DNA from: Metallosphaera cuprina Ar-4
GTDB lineage: Archaea > Thermoproteota > Thermoprotei_A > Sulfolobales > Sulfolobaceae
DNA: 64,000 nucleotides
Direction: 5' to 3'
Assembly: GCF_000204925.1 (NCBI RefSeq)
Contig: NC_015435.1
Coordinates: forward strand, 486,001-550,000
The notes beneath the pieces were generated by a model. The model was not told the DNA's origin, did not search any database, and was given only the letters and a program-made list of their open reading frames with translations. Shown here piece by piece: positions 61,425 to 64,000 of this stretch. Position numbers and translations under genes: made by a program. Position 1 is the stretch's first letter. Each line of letters starts with the position of its first letter.

Positions 61425-62088
61425 TAAAAGCTCTCTGTATTCTTAAAATCTCTGGCCCAGTTGTCGAGGACCCAACGAGGACGCCATGCCTATTAGCTAT
61501 CATCCCACTTCTTACGAAGGCGTTACCGAAGTTAACAGTGCCAACCTCTAAGTTCACCTTAAACAGAGCGCTTAGGGATTTGAGTTCACTCTCAGGCGTC
61601 TCTATATGTACTAATCCGCCATTAGAGGTCACAACTCCTACAGACCCAACTATAATCACTTGAGCTATGCTACCTTTCTTTATCTCTTCTACGTTTAACG
61701 CCTTTTGAATGGATTTCACTTCGGCATCTGAAAGTTCTGGATACACCATCGCTCCCTTATCGTTAGTAAGGATTATGTTACCAAGCGCTGTTGCTCTCAC
61801 ATCTAGAACCTCCAAGTTAACGTCTTTGGCAACGTTTTTAATTCCCTTTATCTCCTCCTCCTTAGCTATCCTGGGTAGGAGGATCGTTCCGTTGTTTCCA
61901 GTGACGAAAATTCCTATCAAGAAACTGTCAGCCACCGTGGTCTCTATTAGCTCCGTGTTCAGATTTTCCTGGATTAAGCTCTTAGTTTGCTTATCTAAGT
62001 TAGTTGGTATAATGGTGTACTTATCGTTTGTAAAAATGTACACCCCTACGTTGTCACTTCCAAATACGCTGAATCTCTGAATGTTCAT
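61417..62088 (-). CDS. eif6: Translation initiation factor aIF6
   Basis: 223 residues. Five-fold pseudo-symmetric pentein; repeats are visible ([55 protein letters not shown]). Blocks subunit joining by binding the large subunit. ATG 62088 overlaps the eL31 stop by 4 bases. Confidence 0.96.
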   Translation of the reverse strand: MNIQRFSVFGSDNVGVYIFTNDKYTIIPTNLDKQTKSLIQENLNTELIETTVADSFLIGIFVTGNNGTILLPRIAKEEEIKGIKNVAKDVNLEVLDVRATALGNIILTNDKGAMVYPELSDAEVKSIQKALNVEEIKKGSIAQVIIVGSVGVVTSNGGLVHIETPESELKSLSALFKVNLEVGTVNFGNAFVRSGMIANRHGVLVGSSTTGPEILRIQRAFSE

Positions 62089-62351
62089 TCAGGTTTCACT
62101 GCTAGTTTCACAAGAAAAGTCTTTTCACCAATTTTATTGATTGATACTCTAACCTTTCTCGCTATCTTATCCCTCGAGTTAGTAGATAACTTGCTCACTA
62201 GAACTTGATCTAGCACCACTTTCTCAGCTCCAAAGTGCCTTCTTACAGTGTCTCTTATCTCGTTTAAAGCCCTCTTAAACTTCACAGGTTTCTTAGATTC
62301 GTGAGCCTTGCTAAGGTTAATTATCATCTCAAAGTTATCCTTCTGTTCCAT
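62085..62351 (-). CDS. rpl31e: Ribosomal protein eL31
   Basis: 88 residues. [25 protein letters not shown] leads and [21 protein letters not shown] follows, the family core near the tunnel exit. Begins 3 bases after the eL39 stop. Confidence 0.95.
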   Translation of the reverse strand: MEQKDNFEMIINLSKAHESKKPVKFKRALNEIRDTVRRHFGAEKVVLDQVLVSKLSTNSRDKIARKVRVSINKIGEKTFLVKLAVKPE

Positions 62352-62354
62352 ATC

Positions 62355-62510
62355 TCACACCTTTAGGTCATTCCTTCTCCAGTTTCTTCTCTTAGGATTC
62401 AACCTAAACTTCCCGTTCGTCTTTAATATAACCCACGCAGGTACTGCCGAGTTCGATTTCAAAGCTTTACTTAGCCTTCTCTTTACGCCTGATGGCTTAT
62501 ATCTACTCAT
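62355..62510 (-). CDS. rpl39e: Ribosomal protein eL39
   Basis: 51 residues, exactly the family length. [20 protein letters not shown], then [20 protein letters not shown] and WRRNDLKV. Lines the peptide exit tunnel. ATG 62510 overlaps the PDCD5-like gene stop by 4 bases (ATGA). Confidence 0.95.
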   Translation of the reverse strand: MSRYKPSGVKRRLSKALKSNSAVPAWVILKTNGKFRLNPKRRNWRRNDLKV

Positions 62511-62860
62511 TTCCAACCCCTTTCTCTTATTTGTATCTTGAAATCCTTCTTGCTCTGGTCAGCTATTTGGGATAGGATCTCTTTAAGCTCATCGTCTGTC
62601 ACAGGTATCCTTATTCTGCCTGCCTGAGCTAAAGCTATCAACTGATCTTCAAGCGACTCAGCAAGCTCAGGTTTAATTAGCTTAACGTTAGTTAGTCTCT
62701 GTCTAGCTTCTGGAGACAGGATAGAACGTAATAGAGCCTCCTTTCTTGCCTGCAACTCTGCTTTTTTCTGCCTCTCTTCCGCTGCCCTTTTACTTTCAGT
62801 CTGGGCCCTCCTTCTAATCAACTCCTCTAACTCCGGATCTGTGTAATCATCTTGAGACAT
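62507..62860 (-). CDS. PDCD5-family DNA-binding protein
   Basis: 117 residues. A charged N-terminal helix ([20 protein letters not shown]) and the three-helix PDCD5 core ([34 protein letters not shown]). Archaeal members bind double-stranded DNA. Found here between eS19 and eL39, a conserved archaeal order. Confidence 0.94.
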   Translation of the reverse strand: MSQDDYTDPELEELIRRRAQTESKRAAEERQKKAELQARKEALLRSILSPEARQRLTNVKLIKPELAESLEDQLIALAQAGRIRIPVTDDELKEILSQIADQSKKDFKIQIRERGWK

Positions 62861-62864
62861 GGTA

Positions 62865-63335
62865 TCACTCCGAGTATTTCTTCAAAGCAGGATTATTGTT
62901 AGCTAAATCTATAAAGATTTCGTGAGAAAGCTTATTCAATAAGGAAACTCCCTGAGGGGTTAAAGTTCTTCCTCTCTTACCCCCCTTGCTCTTTGAGACC
63001 AGGCCAGCCCTTTCGAGCTGTTGAAATATCAGCCTTGTTGGATGGCCCGATGCCCTAGCCGAAATAGGAGGTTTAGTGCCTCTCCTCTTGAGCCCTCCGT
63101 ACAATCTGGCCGACTTGGACACGCCGAAAGAGTTCATAACGTAGAGCTTTCTCAACAACGATGCTGCCCTCATATACCACCATGACTGGGGATCGTCTGG
63201 AATCCTCTCTTTAAATGAGGCAGTTTTCGCTATGAGAGACCATTCAGGCGGTTTAACTTCATTAACGTTATTCCTCAGGTACTCTGAAAGCTTCTTTACC
63301 AGCAAATCCGGTGGTACCATCTTAGCGGTTATCAT
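62865..63335 (-). CDS. rps19e: Ribosomal protein eS19
   Basis: 156 residues. [20 protein letters not shown] and [20 protein letters not shown] are the family signature, followed by [20 protein letters not shown]. Small-subunit head protein. First gene of the minus-strand translation cluster; its promoter lies in the 55-base gap to the divergent gene. Confidence 0.96.
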   Translation of the reverse strand: MITAKMVPPDLLVKKLSEYLRNNVNEVKPPEWSLIAKTASFKERIPDDPQSWWYMRAASLLRKLYVMNSFGVSKSARLYGGLKRRGTKPPISARASGHPTRLIFQQLERAGLVSKSKGGKRGRTLTPQGVSLLNKLSHEIFIDLANNNPALKKYSE

Positions 63336-63390
63336 ATCAATACATGCTCATTCCCGAAGGTTTAAAAATTAACCTCATCAATATATCAGC

Positions 63391-64000
63391 GTGAAATTAC
63401 ACATAGCTTCCCCACAGGAGATTAGGGAAGGAAAGATAACCGATATCTACTTTGAGAGAACGTCTAAGGCGCTTGAGAAAGCTGGGATAACAGACGTAAA
63501 AGTGAGAATGGAGTTTCACTCCTATGGACTTCCCAAAGGGTACGAATGGGCCGTATTCGCTGGGCTTGAGGAATCTCTTTATCTGCTAGAAGGAAAGGAC
63601 GTCAACGTTTACGCCATGGATGAGGGTACTATCTTTAGAGAGGTTGAACCTGTAATGGTGATAGAGGGAAACTATATGGACTTCGGAGTTTTAGAGACGT
63701 CAATACTCGGTATAATCAGACATGCCAGCAGTATAGCAACTAAAGCGGCTAGAGTCAAAAGTTTAGCATTAGATAAGCAAGTTATATTCTTTGGTCTCAG
63801 ATCTGTTCATCCGGCAATAGCTCCAATGGTAGATAGGTCGGCTTACGTAGGCGGCATGGATGGGGTATCTGGAGCCTTTAGCGAGGCCGAGTTGGGTGTG
63901 AAACCCTCTGGTACCATGCCTCACGCTTTGATGCTTGTAGTTGGAGATAACGTAAAGGCGTGGAGCCTCTTTGACAAAGGCGTTGATCCTGAAGTACCTA
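63391..64000 (+). CDS. Nicotinate phosphoribosyltransferase-like protein (5' part, runs off the window)
   Basis: Open from GTG 63391 to the edge, 203 codons seen. [20 protein letters not shown] and [13 protein letters not shown], then [37 protein letters not shown] and [30 protein letters not shown] match the archaeal NAPRTase/quinolinate-type fold II family that makes nicotinate mononucleotide from nicotinate and PRPP. An AT-rich ATATAT sits just before the start, so a short leader is likely. The C-terminal half is missing. Confidence 0.85.
   Translation, partial: MKLHIASPQEIREGKITDIYFERTSKALEKAGITDVKVRMEFHSYGLPKGYEWAVFAGLEESLYLLEGKDVNVYAMDEGTIFREVEPVMVIEGNYMDFGVLETSILGIIRHASSIATKAARVKSLALDKQVIFFGLRSVHPAIAPMVDRSAYVGGMDGVSGAFSEAELGVKPSGTMPHALMLVVGDNVKAWSLFDKGVDPEVP

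Overview
The window is a chromosomal segment of a thermoacidophilic crenarchaeon of the order Sulfolobales (Sulfolobus, Metallosphaera or Acidianus-like; genus not resolved). The evidence is a complete cdvABC (ESCRT-type) cell-division operon, TrpB2-type tryptophan synthase, archaeal ribosomal and RNA polymerase proteins (uL10/L12 stalk, eL20, eL31, eL39, eS19, Rpo6), archaeal enzymes (aIF6, archaeal AlaRS and ValRS, Ogg2 glycosylase, mevalonate-pathway genes) and short-intron tRNAs. Genes are tightly packed, with many 1-4 base overlaps and many TTG/GTG starts. Several promoters have a TATA element about 25 bases before the start codon, which fits leaderless transcripts.

Layout. 1-4213: end of an unknown gene, PEP synthase, a Cys-rich zinc protein overlapping inositol-1-phosphate synthase, acylphosphatase. 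4214-4768: gene-poor, with a relic of a TnpB/IS605-type 3' end. 4769-12157: a full tryptophan operon (trpB2-A-D-F-E-G-C) plus an aminotransferase. 12208-18410: ValRS, a FAD reductase, small hypotheticals, Ogg2. 18498-20709: a serine-rich leader ORF, 3-phosphoglycerate dehydrogenase and a class V aminotransferase. 20743-25770: Rpo6, cdvC/B/A, a small membrane protein, enolase, another membrane protein. 25777-31956: Zn ribbon, signal peptidase, glycine cleavage system, a PAC2-family gene broken by a C7 frameshift, an Hsp20-like protein. 32101-36527: AbrB-PhoU regulator and sufCBD. 36577-37505: an RHH gene and four tRNA genes. 37570-42412: hypothetical, pgk-gap, usp, glyA. 42413-42922: a second TnpB-type relic. 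42923-46692: HMG-CoA synthase, thiolase-like protein, DUF35 protein, HMG-CoA reductase. 46773-47159: pyruvoyl decarboxylase. 47260-52832: five pilin-like surface-protein genes, one frameshifted. 52909-64000: tRNA-Arg, DUF434, AlaRS and a long conserved translation/secretion cluster, then the 5' part of a nicotinate phosphoribosyltransferase-like gene.

Working together. serA plus its aminotransferase, glyA, the gcv genes and the trp operon form a serine-glycine-C1-tryptophan theme (TrpB consumes serine). pgk, gap, eno and ppsA are gluconeogenic/glycolytic. The HMG-CoA operon supplies isoprenoid lipids, which the FAD reductase may saturate. The pilin-like cluster has no assembly ATPase or platform gene beside it and is the least explained part of the window.

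Most notable: a possible serine-sensing leader peptide before serA; the pilin-like locus with a correctly phased T7 slippery site; two TnpB/omega-RNA-type relics; a thiolase-like HMG-CoA operon protein lacking canonical catalytic Cys and His; and a 124-base perfect repeat shared by the uL10 and L12 genes.
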